Origin: Gambelia wislizenii
Taxonomy: Eukaryota > Chordata > Lepidosauria > Squamata > Crotaphytidae
Direction of reading: 5' to 3'
Length of the DNA: 64,000 bases
NCBI GenBank assembly: GCA_030847615.1
Contig: JAUMIR010000014.1
Span: forward strand, 12,562,501 to 12,626,500
The notes below the pieces were generated by a model. That model had not been told where the DNA came from and searched no databases. It saw nothing but the letters and a program-made list of their open reading frames with translations. Shown in pieces: positions 51,918 through 62,109 of the stretch; position 1 is the first letter of the stretch, and each line of letters starts with the position of its first letter. Position numbers and translations under genes: made by a program.

Positions 51918-52180
51918 GCTCTCCCCCATATCTGCAGAACTAATATCATCAGTTTCAGTTACCCATGGCTGAAAAAGGAGGGACACATACCACAGAGTTA
52001 TGCTGGAAAATGCCTAGAGAGGTAGCCTCTCTAGGAATCACTAAGTCCTCCAATGCAACTCTATGGTATGTTTGTACATGAAGTTTTTCGTTTTAATAGT
52101 GTTTGCTTTATCTGTGGTTTCACTTCTAAATGGTAAGTCCAGGAATGTTTCCCCCACAGATATGGGGGAGAGGCAAATTG
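51918..52180. mobile_element. Pogo-like MITE family B, copy T7
   Basis: TA then CAGCTCTCCCCCATATCTG at the left; ATATGGGGGAGAGGCAAATTG then TA at the right. CCTCTCTAGGAATCACTAAG is the shared interior. Confidence 0.82.
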
Positions 52181-52232
52181 TATTTATTTTATTCATGTAT
52201 ATCCTGCTTTCCCCTCAGCATGGAACTCAAGG
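52181..52232 (-). mobile_element. L2-clade LINE tail, antisense, first piece
   Basis: TATTTATTTTATTCATGTAT, then ATCCTGCTTTCCCCTCAG and GGAACTCAAGGTGGC. The rest follows after the 5S SINE (52462-52977 and 53183-53255). Confidence 0.75.
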
Positions 52233-52461
52233 TGGCTTGGGTGTGTGTACATGCCTTCAAGTCGCCTGTTGGCTTATGGCAACCCCATGAATTTCGTTGG
52301 GTTTTCTTAGGCAAGGAATGTACAAAGGTGGTTTTGCCAGTTCCTCCCTCTAAAATATAGCCTACAGCACCTGGTATTCGTTGGCAGTCTCCCTGTCCAG
52401 AGCTGACCCTGCTTAGCTTCCAAGATCAGACGGGATCTGGTGGCTTTAGGGTATTTAGGCC
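52233..52461 (-). mobile_element. 5S-derived SINE, antisense, inside an L2 tail
   Basis: This is the fullest 5S SINE here. Tail side: GTACATGCCTTCAAGTCG, CTTATGGCAACCCCATGAAT, TTTTCTTAGGCAAGGAATG and TTTTGCCAGTTCCTCCCTC. Head side: AGCCTACAGCACCTGGTATTC, GCAGTCTCCCTGTCCAG, GACCCTGCTTAGCTTCC and AAGATCAGACGGGATCTGG. The order tail-body-5S head fits the 5S-Sauria-RTE type. Confidence 0.9.
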
Positions 52462-52977
52462 TTCAACAAATTAAAAATCATGCAGGTTAAAAACTATTCA
52501 AAAATATTAGAAAAAGTATAAATACAAAAGTTACTTAAAGGACAATTAAGCAATTTATAAAGTTAAAATCATTAAATTTTGTTAAAAGGCTATAGATGAA
52601 TGAGAAAGCAACACAACAAACATAGGTTTTCCGTGGGTTTTGGGTGGGTGGGGGCTGTGAGGCCTTGTTCTGGAAGAGTTTCTTTCTAACGACCTCACAG
52701 CCCAGAAAAAAGCCATGGAAAACCTATGGATGCCGGCCGTGAAAGCCTTCGACTTCACAACACAGCAAACCATTGAAAGGCTATCCTTAGCCTGTTTCTG
52801 AAAGCCCAGTGACATAAGAATGTTTTGATTTGCTGGCAGAAGCAGAGGAATGAGGGGGGAGCTCCAGAGTCTGGGAGCAGCTACTGAGGAAGCCCACTCC
52901 CTTGTTTCCCACCAAAAGAGCCTGATAAGGTGGTGGAGCAGAGAAAAGGACTTCTCCTGAAGATCTTAGGCCTCTTA
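52462..52977 (-). mobile_element. L2-clade LINE tail, antisense, second piece
   Basis: A/T-rich 3'-UTR up to 52611, then an unrelated insert to about 52775. After that come AATGTTTTGATTTGCTGGCAG, CTCCAGAGTCTGGGAGCAGC and TTTCCCACCAAAAGAGCC, the complement of the C-terminal block. Confidence 0.75.
52612..52775. repeat. Insert in the L2 tail, possibly Penelope-like
   Basis: CATAGGTTTTCCGTGGGTTTT and the inverse AAAACCTATGGATGCCGGCC; GCCGGCCGTGAAAGCCTTCG follows. The wording recalls a repeat widespread in reptiles that I associate with Penelope-like elements, but I cannot confirm it. Confidence 0.3.
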
Positions 52978-53182
52978 GGCCAAATCCACACTTTGCAAAT
53001 AATCCAGTTTGAAACTGGATTATTTGTCATGGCTCTTTCCTATGGAATCCTGGGATTTGTAGTTTGGTGAGGCACCAGCACTCTTTGGCAGAAAAAACTA
53101 AAGGCCTTGTCAGATTATAAACCCAGGATTCCATAGGAAGGAGCCATGGCAAAAAATCCCATTTGTGTAGTGTGTGTTTGGC
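52978..53182. mobile_element. Palindromic MITE, copy P9, inside an L2 tail
   Basis: GGCCAAATCCACACTTTGC and AGTGTGTGTTTGGC are the ends. GAAACTGGATTATTTGTCATGG and TTTGTAGTTTGGTGAGGC lie in the arms. Flanks TTA and TTTA suggest a short duplication. Confidence 0.78.
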
Positions 53183-53255
53183 TTTAGAAATTTTAGGGCT
53201 CGTAAAAGGAGATACAGTCCTGCAAATAGCCTGGACCCAAGCTGTGAAGGTCTTC
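53183..53255 (-). mobile_element. L2-clade LINE tail, antisense, last piece
   Basis: GCTCGTAAAAGGAGATACAG and GATAGCCTGGACCC-like wording (AATAGCCTGGACCCAAGCTG) equals the 5' edge seen at 15520-15550. Confidence 0.65.
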
Positions 53256-53282
53256 TTCCTTGCAATATGGTTTCTAAAAATT

Positions 53283-53478
53283 CTTTCTGGCTAGAATTCC
53301 AGGCTGCGTTAGTCTGGAATATTAGTGTGCTAAGTGATCTTGTAGCACCTTTGAGGCTAACTGTAAGAAAGAAGTTGTAACATAAGCTTTCATAGACTGG
53401 TCTACTTCCTTGGCCTCTCCATGCACCTGATGAAGTAGACCCAGTCTACAAAAGCTTATGCTACAATTTATTTCTTTC
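53283..53478. repeat. Reptile interspersed repeat, possibly Penelope-like terminus
   Basis: AGTGATCTTGTAGCACCTTTG, AACATAAGCTTTCATAGACTG, CACCTGATGAAGTAGACCC and the inverse AGTCTACAAAAGCTTATG. The fold-back halves and the wording match a repeat common in reptile genomes. I attach the Penelope label with low confidence. Confidence 0.4.
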
Positions 53479-53577
53479 TGGCTGTTAACATTTTGCAACT
53501 TACTGCATGATTAACCATACCAACAACACATTTTTATGCAAATTCATTTTGCTTAATTTACCTGCAGTAGGAGAACT

Positions 53578-53878
53578 GCATATGGAGCAAGCTTGTTTTC
53601 TGCTGCCCCAGAGGCTAGGACATGGAGCAATGGGTTCAAACTACAGGAAAAGAGATTCCACCTAAACATTAGGAAGAACTTCCCAACAGTAAGAGCTGTT
53701 TGGATATGGAACACACTGCCTCTGAATGTGGTGGAATCTCCTTCTTTGGAGGTTTTTAAACAGAGGCTGGATGGCCTGTATTCCTGCATGGCAGGGGGTT
53801 GTGTATTGTGTATTCCTGTATGGCAGGGAATAAAATCCCTGGGGCCCTTGTGGTCTCTTCCAACCCTATGATTCTATG
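53578..53878 (+). mobile_element. CR1 LINE 3' end, sense
   Basis: The plus frame 53593-53871 reads [20 protein letters not shown] and NFPTVRAVWIWNTLPLNVVE. The 3'-UTR is partly duplicated (TTCCTGCATGGCAGGG, TTCCTGTATGGCAGGG) before CCTATGATTCTATG. Confidence 0.88.
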
Positions 53879-54465
53879 AATTATTTCCTGTAGCGTCTGG
53901 TGTGGAGGAGCATTGCAGTTTAGGAATGCCACATAATGTATTCATCTGCTTCATGCCCCACCACCCAATGCACTAAAAAAAGGTCTTTCAAAGTGCGAGG
54001 GAAGGCCTTGATGCCACACCTTTCTTTGGCTTGCAACATGAACATGGCGCAACCTCTTACACCTTGCCCCAGGAAAAGGGAGGTCTCCCTCCTCAGAGCC
54101 ATTTTGCCATTTATTATCTGCTGCCTGGTATGTCCCTTCCTGCAGGGCTCTGAGGAGAGAGACACCATGAAAGCACATACTTGGGTTCTTAGCCATGATG
54201 TGTAGCTGTTAAAACTTGCAGAACCCAACAGCAACATCCAGATACCCCAGAACAGGTTTGGCAATGCAAGGAGAAGCTGGGACAGAAGTGTAATAAAATG
54301 AGGTAAAAATATGGAGTTCACCATGGTGATGATGGTGTAAACGAAACCAACAAATGAAAAAGCTGCAAGAGGATGTGTTGTAGAAAGCAATGTGTGTTGT
54401 TTTTCTTTCCCTGGGAGCTGACGCTGATGGATGGCAGCTCTCTCATAGGGTTTTCTTGGCAAGAT
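53879..54465. other. Unassigned stretch
   Basis: The 180-codon minus frame 53920-54462 is one of the longest non-LINE frames here. It has no recognisable domain, no conserved-looking composition and overlaps an 89-codon plus frame, so I treat it as chance. A SINE scrap (TAGGGTTTTCTTGGCAAGATG) is at 54446-54466. Confidence 0.4.
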
Positions 54466-54840
54466 GTAGGGGTTGTCTATATAGCAAAAATCTCTCTCTG
54501 GCTTTTCTTCGCAAATGAAGATTCAGGAGGGACTCATCCCACACTTTCTGCAAGTGCGCTGATGACTAAAAAGGCCAATCCAAGATAAACAAGTCCGGTT
54601 GCAGAAAGCACAGCAGAAGGTCTCCTTGGGTGATGTTTCCGGGTTGTGATTCTTTCTGCGTTGTCGTTTCTTCCTCATAGAATTCGAGGAGAATAGAACG
54701 TGTCTAAATTCCATCCCACATCAATCTGCAGTATTTGGAAGGAGCAGGGCTAAATCCACCAAAAACTAAGAAGGAAAAGGCTTCGGTGCCTTTTCCCAGA
54801 GTTTTTAAAAAAGCTCTGCAGGATATGTGCATTCCACTCA
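54466..54840 (+). mobile_element. GGGGTTGTCTAG TIR element, partial copy g, with nested LINE
   Basis: GTAGGGGTTGTCTATATAGC at the left edge, then a LINE piece, then TCATAGAATTCGAGGAGAATA and TATTTGGAAGGAGCAGGGC. These are the counterparts of 39437-39520. The cassette and right end are lost. The left edge lies in a SINE scrap. Confidence 0.6.
54489..54668 (-). mobile_element. LINE 3' end with C-terminal finger, antisense
   Basis: It repeats 34065-34240 with few changes: GGCTTTTCTTCGCAAATG, GATGACTAAAAAGGCCAATC. The minus frame ends in CCAFCNRTCLSWIGLFSHQR, a CCHC/C2H2-like finger, and has lost the rest of ORF2. Confidence 0.7.
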
Positions 54841-54847
54841 TTAGGAG

Positions 54848-54975
54848 AACCGATTCACAACCAAAAGAGAGAGAGAGAAAGGGAGGGGGGAAACTGGGAC
54901 ATTTTAAAAGGGGCTGAAAAAGTGTGTTGACAGAGGATTAATTGAGACTGTCTCTAACAAATTGGGAGAGCTGGA
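54848..54975 (+). repeat. Dispersed repeat D
   Basis: GGAAACTGGGACATTTTAAAAG, GGGCTGAAAAAGTG, GACAGAGGATTAATTG and AGCTGGAGGGTGTG follow the order of the 35700 and 61196 copies. Confidence 0.5.
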
Positions 54976-55094
54976 GGGTGTGTTGTGTATGTGAGGAGGT
55001 GCTCTTGCGGGGCAGGTGGGATCCAAATGGCTAAAGGGGAACTGCAAAAAGGCACAGTTGCAAAAGTTGGGTTTCTTTTTATTTCATCTGTAAC

Positions 55095-56543
55095 TGAGCA
55101 AGAATTGTCATCTGATCCACCATTTTAAGACATTTTGAGACTGCCATGGTTGCCTTGACTGACGACCTGCATCTAAGCATCGACAGGGGTAGTGTGACCC
55201 TGTTGGTGCTTCTAGACCTCTCAGCGGTTTTCGATACAATAGACCATAGCTTCCTCCTGGATCGCCTGAGTGGGTTAAGAATCGGAGGCGCTGGCTCCAG
55301 TAGTTCCGGTCCTTCCTCTGAGGCAGGTCCCAGAGGGTGTTGCTCAGGGACAGCTGCTCCAGCAGAAAGGAGCTTACTTGTGGCATTCCGCAAGGCGCCA
55401 TCCTGTCCTCGATGCTGTTTAACATCTATATGAAGCTGCTGGGTGAGATTATTTGGAGTTATGGGGCTGGGTGTTATCAGTATGCTGATGACATCCAGAT
55501 CTATTTCTCCTTGTCCCGATCGTCAGCCTCGAATTCCGATGGTGTCTCTCCTCTTAATGACTGTCTTAAAGCAGTAATGGGCTGGATGAGGAAAAACAGA
55601 TTGAGATTAAATCCAGACAAAACGGAGGTTCTCATGGTAGCGGCCCCAAAACCAGGAGTTGGGTTGCAACCTCCAGTCCTGGATGGGGTCACGCTCTCCG
55701 TTAAGGACTGTGTTCACAGTCTGGAGTGCTCCTTGATTCATCGCTTCAGATGACTAGTCAGGTGAATGCGACGGTCAGGAGCGCCTGTTATCAGCTTCGG
55801 CTGATACGCCAGCTGCGCCCTTTCCTGGAAGTAAGGGACCTTGAGACTGTGGTGCACGCGCTGGTGGCCTCTCGTCTAGATTTCTGCAATGCACTGTACA
55901 TGGGGCTATCCTTATGCTTGGTCCGGAAACTTCAGTTGGTACAAAATATGGCAGCCAGAGTGGTCTCTGGAACATCTCGGAGAGACCATATAACTCCAGT
56001 ATTAAAATCTCTCCACTGGCTGCCTATCAGTTTCCGGGCCCAGTATAAGGTGTTGGTTATTAGCTTTAAAGCCCTAAATGGCTTGGGTCCAACTTATCTC
56101 TGGAACCGCCTCCTCCCATACAATCCTCCCCGTGCACTCCGGTCCTCTGGGAAGAATTTGCTTCAGCCACAAAAATCTAGGCTATCTGCAACCTCCCAGA
56201 GGGCCTTTTCGGTAATCACCCCCAATTTATGGAATGGCCTGCTGAACGAGATCCGTCAGCTGATGAGCCTCAGTAGCTTTAAAAAAGCACTAAAGATGGA
56301 TCTCTTTCGGCAAGCCTTTCCTAATTAGATCCCAGCCTCAGGAGCTCCTGGCCTCTTTTAGTCTGTTGGATATCTATTATTTTTTAATGTGATTTTAGAT
56401 TAGTTGTTTTTAATTTATACTGGTTTAATATCTTTTTATGGGGGAGGGTGGGGGTGGGTGGTGTTTAGGGATTTTAATCTGTATTTGTGTTTTAATTTTT
56501 GTAAATTGTTTTAAACAGAGGGGCGGGTTAAAAATAAATGTTG

Positions 56544-56572
<29 letters not shown>
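55095..56572 (+). mobile_element. L2-clade LINE, 5'-truncated, sense
   Basis: It runs from before the RT motif A through the C-terminus to a 3'-UTR (GGGGAGGGTGGGGGTGG) and a (TTA)n tail at about 56542-56572. The 3' tail is a simple repeat, as in L2-type LINEs. It retains CpG and codon-like text and so looks moderately recent. Confidence 0.9.
55146..56328 (+). pseudogene. L2-clade reverse transcriptase, two frameshifts
   Basis: Three overlapping frames make up the remnant. Frame one (to 55433) has motif A, LVLLDLSAVFDTIDHSFLLD at about 55205-55265. Frame two (55337-55753) has LTCGIPQGAILSSMLFNIYM and the catalytic YQYADDIQIY at about 55474-55503, then NRLRLNPDKTEVLMV. Frame three (55726-56328) has the C-terminal domain: YQLRLIRQLRPFLEVRDLET, LDFCNALYMGL, KLQLVQNMAARVVSGTSRRD, ITPVLKSLHWLPI and VITPNLWNGLLNEIRQL, ending near FRQAFPN. 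The catalytic YADD is intact, but the shifts at about 55350-55430 and 55735 prevent a full product. The endonuclease domain is missing. Confidence 0.9.
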
Positions 56573-56577
<5 letters not shown>

Positions 56578-57244
56578 GCCAGCAAACCTTTTTGGTTTTC
56601 TGCTCGTCCACTGAAGATCAACATCTAAAGAGATACTGGGGTAGAGGTAAACTTTTTAGCTTTATGGATGCTCAGATTCAGTCCCAACATCTGTAGCCTT
56701 CCATGAATCATAACAAGACAATTCAGCACCTCCCCTTTCCTCATGTATTAATTATCTACAGACATGAATTAAGTGTAATTATTTATGCTTGGTGAGGCCT
56801 AATTGCTGAGCTAATGGGAATTGCTTTTTCTCCCTGTATATTTCAGCAGGTAGGAAAAGCGAGGAGCTTATTACCACTTCAGATGTTGCAAAGCCAGGCA
56901 TCCCTACCATCAAAGCAGGTTCTGGGGCAAAGCCCTGGGAATCCCAGATTCCAATTAAGTCTCACATATAATATGCATTTGTACAGTGCTTTGGTGGGCT
57001 CAAAGTCCTCCGTAGGCATCATTTCTGGAATCTGTGCAAAATAGTTGTAGTGTAAGTAGGGATGTCAGTGTTCTCTTTATTTCATTTTTGTCCACATGAA
57101 GATATGATATGCAGGGGGGCAGGTTGTGAGAGTTGTTGCACTTTTTAAAATTATTTTTAAATTTTCTTTCCATCCCTAATGGTGGGAGAGGGAAAAGAAA
57201 AACCCATTTTCTCCCTCTTTCTAATAACATTCTGAAGGTGGTTG
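56573..57244. other. Unassigned stretch
   Basis: Nothing was recognised; short frames only. Confidence 0.4.
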
Positions 57245-57465
57245 AATCATAGAATCATAGAGTTGGAAGAGACCACAAGGGCCATCTAGTCCAACCCTCT
57301 GCCATGCAGGAATACACACTCAAACCTATCCTGAGAGATGGCCATCCAGCCTCTGTTTAAAAGCCTCCAAAGAAGGAGACTCCACTACACTATGAGGCAG
57401 CAGTGGATTCCACTGCTGAACAGTTCTTAATGTCAGGAAGTTCTTCCTAATGTTTACATGGAATT
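57245..57465 (-). mobile_element. CR1 LINE 3' end, antisense
   Basis: TGAATCATAGAATCATAGAG, CCAACCCTCTGCCATGCAGG and CTTCCTAATGTTTACATGG. It is cut off in the ORF2 C-terminus. Confidence 0.88.
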
Positions 57466-57656
57466 TCAACAAACTAAAGGAAAGGATTGCCAAGATTTTG
57501 GAGAAATTACATTTTTGCAAGCTCTGGAGTGACTTCACCCAGTACGTATGGAATTCATTGCCACCAGCTGTGATGCAAAAGAGTTTAGACAAAATGCATG
57601 GAGATTGTCTCCATATTGTGCTGGAGAAGAGTTCTATGGATATCATAGATGCTATG
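57466..57656 (+). other. Possible LINE coding scrap
   Basis: The plus frame (57450-57665) contains EFINSLPPAVMQ-like text from GGAATTCATTGCCACCAGC, reminiscent of the end of a CR1/L3-type protein. I could not place it. Confidence 0.25.
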
Positions 57657-57952
57657 GACTGTTAAAAAGACCTAGAGCCAATCAAGCCTGGACCCTCCCT
57701 AGAAGCCAAGATGACTAAACTGAGAGTGTCGTACTCTGGACATATCATGAGAAGATCTGACTCACATTAATGCTTGGTAAGGTAAAAGGCAGTAGGAAAA
57801 AGGAAGACAGCACTCCAGATAGACTCAATTGAGGAAGCTACGGCCCTGAATCTGTGAGATCTGAACATGGCTGTAGATAATAGGGCAACTTGGAGGTCTC
57901 TCATTCATAGGGTTGCCGTAAGTCGACTGGACGACAGTTAACAAGAACAGTG
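57657..57952 (+). mobile_element. BovB/RTE LINE 3' end, sense
   Basis: ATGACTAAACTGAGAGTGTCG, then TACTCTGGACATATCATGAG encode the 'MTKLRxSYxGHIMRR' end of BovB ORF2. GGAGGTCTCTCATTCATAGGG and TTGCCGTAAGTCGACTGG lie near the 3' end, which finishes in AACAAGAACAG. This is the tail type that the SINEs borrow. The frame is broken. Confidence 0.82.
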
Positions 57953-58718
57953 TCTCCCTACTCTTGGGTATTATAGTCAAGTGCAGCCTCCAAAGTCAGG
58001 AGCAGCCTACCTCTGAGTACCAAATACTGGGGACATAAAGTTGGAGAAGACCATTGTCTTCCATTCTGAAATTCCTCCTGACCATTTCTGGTTTTGAGTC
58101 TGTTTTAGCACTCTCTCCATGCTTTATATTTTTAACAGCCCCACCCCCAGCCTGCAGACATCCTTATGAGCTGTTATTGGGACTGTCTTAGCCTCTTCTG
58201 TTGCCTCCTCCTTCCCTACCCCTTATTCCCTGCCCTTTTCATTCCCTCCCCCATTATTAATTGATTGGCGCTTTCTCATCCATGGAGTGGTATTTGCAAG
58301 CCTAACAGAATGGCCTCTTTGTGCTATAGAGGAAAACTGGCATACGCTGCAGTGACCAGCCCTCTAAGAAGAAGAACTTGGAATAAGCCAGAGAGTGTGT
58401 TTGGGAGGCCAGCCTCCCCGTCCCCTAACACCACAAACCAAAATAACAACTGCTTTCACTTCCAGTATCTTTTGGAGTACCTTTCCCAACCTTGCGTCTT
58501 GGTTTGGGGTTTTGGTTTAGACATTTTAAAGCAGCAACAACAAGCACAACAGATGCTTGAATTGTTTATTTGCAGCAGGGATGGTCAAAATACACACCTA
58601 AGGGCCAAGTGTGGCCCCCAAAGCTGTTTTTACTGTCCTCGGTCTCCCCAGACTCCCTAATTTGCCCTTTTTAAAATCCAAAAATAACAATGGAAAGAGG
58701 TGTGGTGCCTCTCCTAGT
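57953..58718. other. Mostly unassigned stretch
   Basis: 58575-58680 (GATGGTCAAAATACACACC, GTGTGGCCCCCAAAGC) resembles 28340-28400 and may be an old hAT-like piece. The 131-codon plus frame 58265-58660 has no domain. Confidence 0.4.
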
Positions 58719-58940
58719 TTGTATCTGCACTTCAGAATGGTAGTTCTTTGATACCTCCTTAACTGTAATGGCTTCATCTCACAGAACCATGGGATATATA
58801 GTTTGGTGAGGGATTTAAAATTCTCTACTAGGAAGTTCTGGTCCATTCCCCAGACCTACAATACAAAATTCTAAGTCCTTCACCAAACTATACATCCCAG
58901 GATTCCATAGAATGGAGCCATGGCATTTATAAGTGATATA
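58719..58940. mobile_element. Palindromic MITE, copy P10
   Basis: TTGTATCTGCACTTCAGAATG (second end-type, as in P4), then GAACCATGGGATATATAGTTTG and TCCCAGGATTCCATAGAATGG. The right arm is cut by a pogo-like MITE. Confidence 0.75.
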
Positions 58941-59166
58941 CAGCTGTCCCTCCATGTTCATGTATTTGGCATTCACAGATTTAAGTATTCATGGCTTGAA
59001 AATATTCTTAAAAAAATAATCCAAAAAGCAAACCTTATTTTGCCATCTTATATAAGGGACACCATTTTGCTATGCCATTGCATATAATGGGATTTGAGTA
59101 TTCACAGATTTGGGTATTCACGGGGGGTCCTGGAACCAAACCCCAGCAAATGTGAAGGGACAACTG
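58941..59166. mobile_element. Pogo/Tigger-like MITE, copy A4
   Basis: CAGCTGTCCCTCCATG and GAAGGGACAACTG. TA precedes it and TT follows. It is close to copies A1 and A2 throughout. Confidence 0.85.
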
Positions 59167-59324
59167 TTACTTTTGTAGTAACAACCTATGCAATGTATAC
59201 TTACTGTAGGACCAGTCCGTATAGGTTATAGGACATCCCAGAACAGCTGAACATTAAAAAAAAAAATCAATTTCTCAAAACCAGAAGTGGACAATGAGGA
59301 TGATAAAGTTTTGGAGAACAAGAT

Positions 59325-59631
59325 ATACAAGGAAAGATTGAGGGAGTTGGGCCTGTTCAGCTTGGGGAAGAGCAGACTGAGGGTGACATGACTGCACTCT
59401 TTAAATAGCTAAATGTCTGTAACAGAGAGGAAGGGCAGGATTGTTCTTGGCTGCCCCAGAGAGTAGGACCAGGTCTAATGGTTTAAAGTTACAGGAGGGT
59501 AGATTTCAATGGAACATCATCAGGAACTTCTTGATGGTAAGAGTGGTTCAGCAGTGGAACCGATGACCTACAGAAGTGGTGGAGTCTCGTTTTCTGGACA
59601 TCTGCCAAAAGAGGATGGACAGCTATTTTTA
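59325..59631 (+). mobile_element. Older CR1-type LINE, first part
   Basis: GGAAAGATTGAGGGAGTTGG, AGCTTGGGGAAGAGCAGACTG, GGCTGCCCCAGAGAGTAGG and GGACATCTGCCAAAAGAGG follow the CR1 C-terminal order. It resembles the 32225 copy and differs from the main CR1 subfamily. Frame destroyed. Confidence 0.78.
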
Positions 59632-59905
59632 TTTATTTAGTTATTTATACCCCGCTCTTCAGCCACAAGGCTATCAGAGGGGCTTACAAATTGTTTTAAG
59701 CAATAGCTATTTACACATCTAACTGCATTAAACAGCTTCCAATGTGTGTTAGCTAATTGCCCCCACAAGCTGGGTACTCATTTTACTGACCTATGAAAGG
59801 ATGGAAGGCTGAGTGAACCTTGGAGCCCGCTGGAATCGAACTTGCAACTTGCAAGGTGGTGACTTGCAGTACTGGCATTTAACCACTGCGCCACGAGGGC
59901 TCCTG
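59632..59905 (-). mobile_element. Second tRNA-derived SINE type, antisense, inside CR1
   Basis: The left edge is TATTTATTTAGTTATTTATAC, then CCCGCTCTTCAGCC and AGGCTGAGTGAACCTTGGAG. The right edge GTGGTGACTTGCAGT, TTAACCACTGCGCCACGAGG is the complement of a tRNA-like head (A box); GGAATCGAACTTGCAA is the B-box complement. This is a different family from the GCCAGCATGG SINE. Confidence 0.82.
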
Positions 59906-60001
59906 CTGGGGATGCTCTAGCTGGCGTTCCTCCATTGAGCCAGGGGGTTGGACTTGATGGACTGGGGCCTCCCTTCCAATTCTGTGGTTCTGTGATTGCA
60001 T
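59906..60001 (+). mobile_element. Older CR1-type LINE, last part
   Basis: CTGCTGGGGATGCTCTAGCTG, GGGGGTTGGACTTGATGG and CCCTTCCAATTCTGTGG with ATTCTGTG-type tail units, completing the 59325 copy. Confidence 0.78.
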
Positions 60002-60405
60002 GACTTCTGTAGGATTATTCTTTGGAGGGGGACATGTGGCTCTTGGAGAGTCCTGGGGCAAAAAGATGGACTGCAGAACCACTACAGTTGCCCACACTTG
60101 TTTACGGAAGTAGCATACTAGAGAGAGATGAACTGCCCACCTTGACTGTCTATGCCTGCTAATTGAAAATTCAGCTCTTCATTGCTGGACTTAAAAAGCT
60201 GAGTCTGGCAGTAAGGGGTTTTAAGTAACATAGTTACTTGTAACTAGATATTTTGGGGATAGTGAGATTGCAAACAAGTCACATTTCAAAAGAAAGGTAA
60301 CTAATAGGAGACAAGCTCCTTTACTGGTGCTATGAGAGGCATTTTGTCAGGATAATGGGACATGCTATCTGATAAATTTATACTGTAAAGAGCAAAAGTG
60401 TAACA

Positions 60406-60773
60406 TGTAACAGCCTGCAAGGGCAGCAATGAGAGGGTAGCTGCAGCTGGCCAGTGTATCAAGACTGAAGGCTTGGGAAGCTAACCTTTAAGTGTGCTTA
60501 TCTCTGTTAGGGAGTGAACTGTAATCTGTGTGCAAACTGAATGTCTCTGTATGCTTTATACTGTTGTGCTATGCAATGTGACTGTGTAGCAGTTCTGTCT
60601 GGGCTTTGTAGTGACAGGGCTGTTATTCTGCTGGATGCTGTGTAATGTAATCTTCAGAGAGGAGTCTCTGAGTTACTGTAAATATTCTATGCTATGCTGT
60701 AGTAAAGAGAATAGATTAGATGCACGTCTGTGTGCATTATTTTTCTCGCCTAGAGAATGAAAACTCTGCTACA
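60406..60773 (+). repeat. Possible solo LTR of an endogenous retrovirus
   Basis: Starts TGTAACAGCCTGCAAGG and ends ACTCTGCTACA (TG...CA). Near the end, AGTAAAGAGAATAGATT and a CTGTGTGCATTATTTTTCTC stretch look like the R/U5 of an LTR. No clear target duplication and no internal retroviral gene is seen. The start could be 60399. The call is inference from layout. Confidence 0.35.
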
Positions 60774-61054
60774 ATACTTTTTGCTGCCTGGACCTCTTGA
60801 CACGCTCAGAGGTTACCGGTGTGCTAACGTGTCAATTTTGTAGCTACCCAAAAAGTTACACTTGTAGGGCAGTATTAATCCCCAAATGGTCTACAATTCT
60901 GAGAACTGGGTGGAAAGTATCTTTATTTAGGGCATGTTAGAAGAAGCAGTAAGAGTGTTCACCTGGGAGGGAGGAAGAGGATCACCTCTCATGAGCAGGC
61001 AAGGGGAATCATTTCTTCATACTCCTACTTGAAATTATGACTTGTATACATATG
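60774..61054. other. Unassigned stretch
   Basis: Nothing was recognised. If 60406-60773 is a 5' LTR, this would be leader DNA, but no primer-binding site was identified. Confidence 0.3.
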
Positions 61055-61195
61055 AGAGTCAGCATGGTGTAGTAATTAGACTAGGACTCTGGGAGATCAG
61101 GGTTCAAATCCCTGCTTGGCCATGGGAACCTACTGCGGGTAAGTCACACTTTCTCATTCTAAGAGGAAGGCAAGGCCAAACCACCTCTGAACAAG
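61055..61195 (+). mobile_element. tRNA-derived SINE, 3'-truncated
   Basis: GAGAGTCAGCATGGTGTAGTA, GACTAGGACTCTGGGAGATC and GGGTTCAAATCCCTGC. The copy ends at about CCACCTCTGAACAAGATGG, before the LINE-like tail. Confidence 0.83.
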
Positions 61196-61510
61196 ATGGG
61201 GAAAGGTGTTAATGAAGAGGAACACACAAGCTAGGAGAGGCTGCAACAGTTTGTTTTTGCCTGAGCCTACTGGGATGGGCAAGGCTCTGCCTGTCCCGCT
61301 TGTCTCTCCCTGCTGAGTTAATGGAGTGAGAACTACTTTTGCACTTTGAACTCAGTTTACATCAGTTGAAGTAAGCTGAGGACAAAGAAGGAAAGTGGTA
61401 GGAGAAGAGAAAAACTGGGATCTTTTAACAGCTGCTGAAAAAGTGGGATGCCAGAGGAGTAATTGGGACTGTCCCTGCCAAATTAGGACAGTTGGTGGGC
61501 ATGTAATGGC
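61196..61510 (+). repeat. Dispersed repeat D
   Basis: GAGGAACACACAAGCTAGG, TTTGAACTCAGTTTACATC, GAGGACAAAGAAGGAAAGTGG, TTGGGACTGTCCCTGCC and ATTAGGACAGTTGGTGG. It is the longest copy of the family in the window. Confidence 0.5.
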
Positions 61511-62109
61511 CTCCTTTTCACTGCTTCCCAAAGGAAGTTGGGATGCTAAGATACAATTTAATCAACAACATCTCCTGCTTGGGGTGAAAAGAAAGGCTGA
61601 TCATGTGTGGTTGCTGAAGAGGGGGGTGGCAGCCATTTCATTTCCTCCTGAAGTTGAGACACGTTGCCTTGGGGTCTCTGGGTTCATTTGCTTGCCTGCT
61701 CTCCCAAGTTCATTGCTGATTGGTGCAGTTTTACTCCCTTGCCAGCCAAAAGGAGGAGAATTTTGTGGTCAAGGCATCTCGCCAGCTAGAAGGATACTGT
61801 GGAGGCTGAGAGACACCAAATCAGCCTAATTATGAGGTGTGAGACGACTGGCTTCCTCACAGAGCATCATTTTTCCCAAAGCTAGAGAGAAAGGAACGCT
61901 TCAGAGAAGCAGTGGTGTATAGTGGGAAGATGAGATGCAACAGTGTGTTCCCCACTCTTCTTCTCACCTGTCCTCCCCCAGAACTCCAAATAGCTTTCCA
62001 TATTCCTTTTTTTTTTTACAACATAATCAAGTTCTTTTCACAGAATATGTGAACATTTTTGTGTTGAATATTTTTGTGACCCTAAAATACTTTGGATTAT
62101 AACAGGGAT
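61511..62109. other. Unassigned stretch
   Basis: No repeat recognised. The 144-codon plus frame 61395-61829 begins inside repeat D and has no domain. Confidence 0.4.

Noticed and set aside
52340..52461. 5S rRNA gene on the minus strand
   Set aside because: It is joined to a SINE body and tail, has several changes in the 5S part and recurs at 14227, 27975 and 48740. It is a retroposed SINE head.
53920..54462. 180-codon minus-strand frame
   Set aside because: It has no recognisable domain or splice context, and a plus-strand frame overlaps it. The length alone is possible by chance in 64 kb.
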